Shown here: positions 32,845 to 32,860 of the stretch, piece after piece
Layout of the letters: the number at the start of each line of letters is the position of its first letter
Numbering within the stretch: the first letter of the stretch is position 1
Source of the DNA: Pseudomonadota bacterium
GTDB lineage: Bacteria; Pseudomonadota; Gammaproteobacteria; Steroidobacterales; Steroidobacteraceae
Reading direction: 5' to 3'
Assembly (NCBI GenBank): GCA_018261655.1
Contig: JAGTSG010000038.1
Coordinates: 1-32,860 of the forward strand
DNA: 32,860 bases
The notes under the pieces: model-generated
The model's database searches: none
What the model saw: only the letters and a program-made list of their open reading frames with translations
What the model was told of the DNA's origin: nothing
Translations under genes and position numbers: made by a program

Positions 32845-32860
32845 CCGCCGCGCGTGGGCA

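Noticed and set aside
1-32860. tRNA, rRNA, insertion sequences, integrase, CRISPR array
   Set aside because: I looked on both strands and saw no convincing candidate for any of these. No sign of mobile-element transfer of the island was found.

Overview
The window is high-GC and gene-dense. It carries TonB-dependent uptake, an AroD-type dehydroquinase, a proteobacterial-type fused dehydroshikimate dehydratase (QuiC), a DUF5916 outer-membrane protein and GreA/B-like and DEDDh exonuclease genes. Together these suggest a Gram-negative proteobacterium, most likely a gammaproteobacterium of the Steroidobacter/Xanthomonas-relative type. That placement is inferred from gene style, because no rRNA or tRNA is present.

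Layout. (1) 1-4523: a left flank with the start of a lipase-like hydrolase, a 49-residue Lmo0937-type membrane peptide, a BON-domain lipoprotein, an unknown outer-membrane protein, an MFS_3 exporter and the remnant of a Tat-signal gene. (2) 4542-27101: a catabolic island. Reading left to right it holds type I 3-dehydroquinate dehydratase and an AEC transporter (-), a TIM-barrel isomerase/dehydratase and an HMG-CoA-lyase-like enzyme (+), QuiC (-), a TetR regulator and an O-methyltransferase (+), a CoA-acylating aldehyde dehydrogenase, a TPP enzyme, a broken quinate/shikimate dehydrogenase and an MFS importer (+), a TonB receptor, a paraoxonase-like propeller and an arylsulfatase (+), and a frameshifted alpha/beta hydrolase with a type-B carboxylesterase (-). 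(3) 27254-30327: unrelated minus-strand genes (HExxH membrane protein, DEDDh exonuclease, GreA/B factor, two unknowns), two of them broken by short tandem duplications. (4) 30517-32817: a CBM9/DUF5916 outer-membrane protein.

How it may work together. The esterases, the lactonase-like propeller, the sulfatase and the TonB receptor look like the outer layer for taking up an esterified or sulfated compound. AroD and QuiC turn 3-dehydroquinate into 3-dehydroshikimate and then protocatechuate, so the released part is probably a quinate/shikimate-type cyclohexane carboxylate, as in a chlorogenate-like ester. A second enzyme set (AP_endonuc_2 TIM barrel, TPP enzyme, CoA-acylating aldehyde dehydrogenase, HMGL-like lyase) resembles the logic of inositol breakdown and could be a non-aromatising branch. 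No ring-cleavage dioxygenase is in the window.

The most striking regulatory signal is a 14-bp palindrome, ACG-N-ACYAGT-N-MGT. It occurs at four promoters of the island (6467-6480, 12044-12057, 17624-17637, 27185-27198) and is the probable operator of the TetR protein encoded at 10586-11248. Several genes are damaged: a deletion in the shikimate dehydrogenase, a 62-bp duplication in the Gre factor, a 4-bp duplication in the exonuclease and a frameshift in the hydrolase. This points to relaxed selection or to assembly errors.
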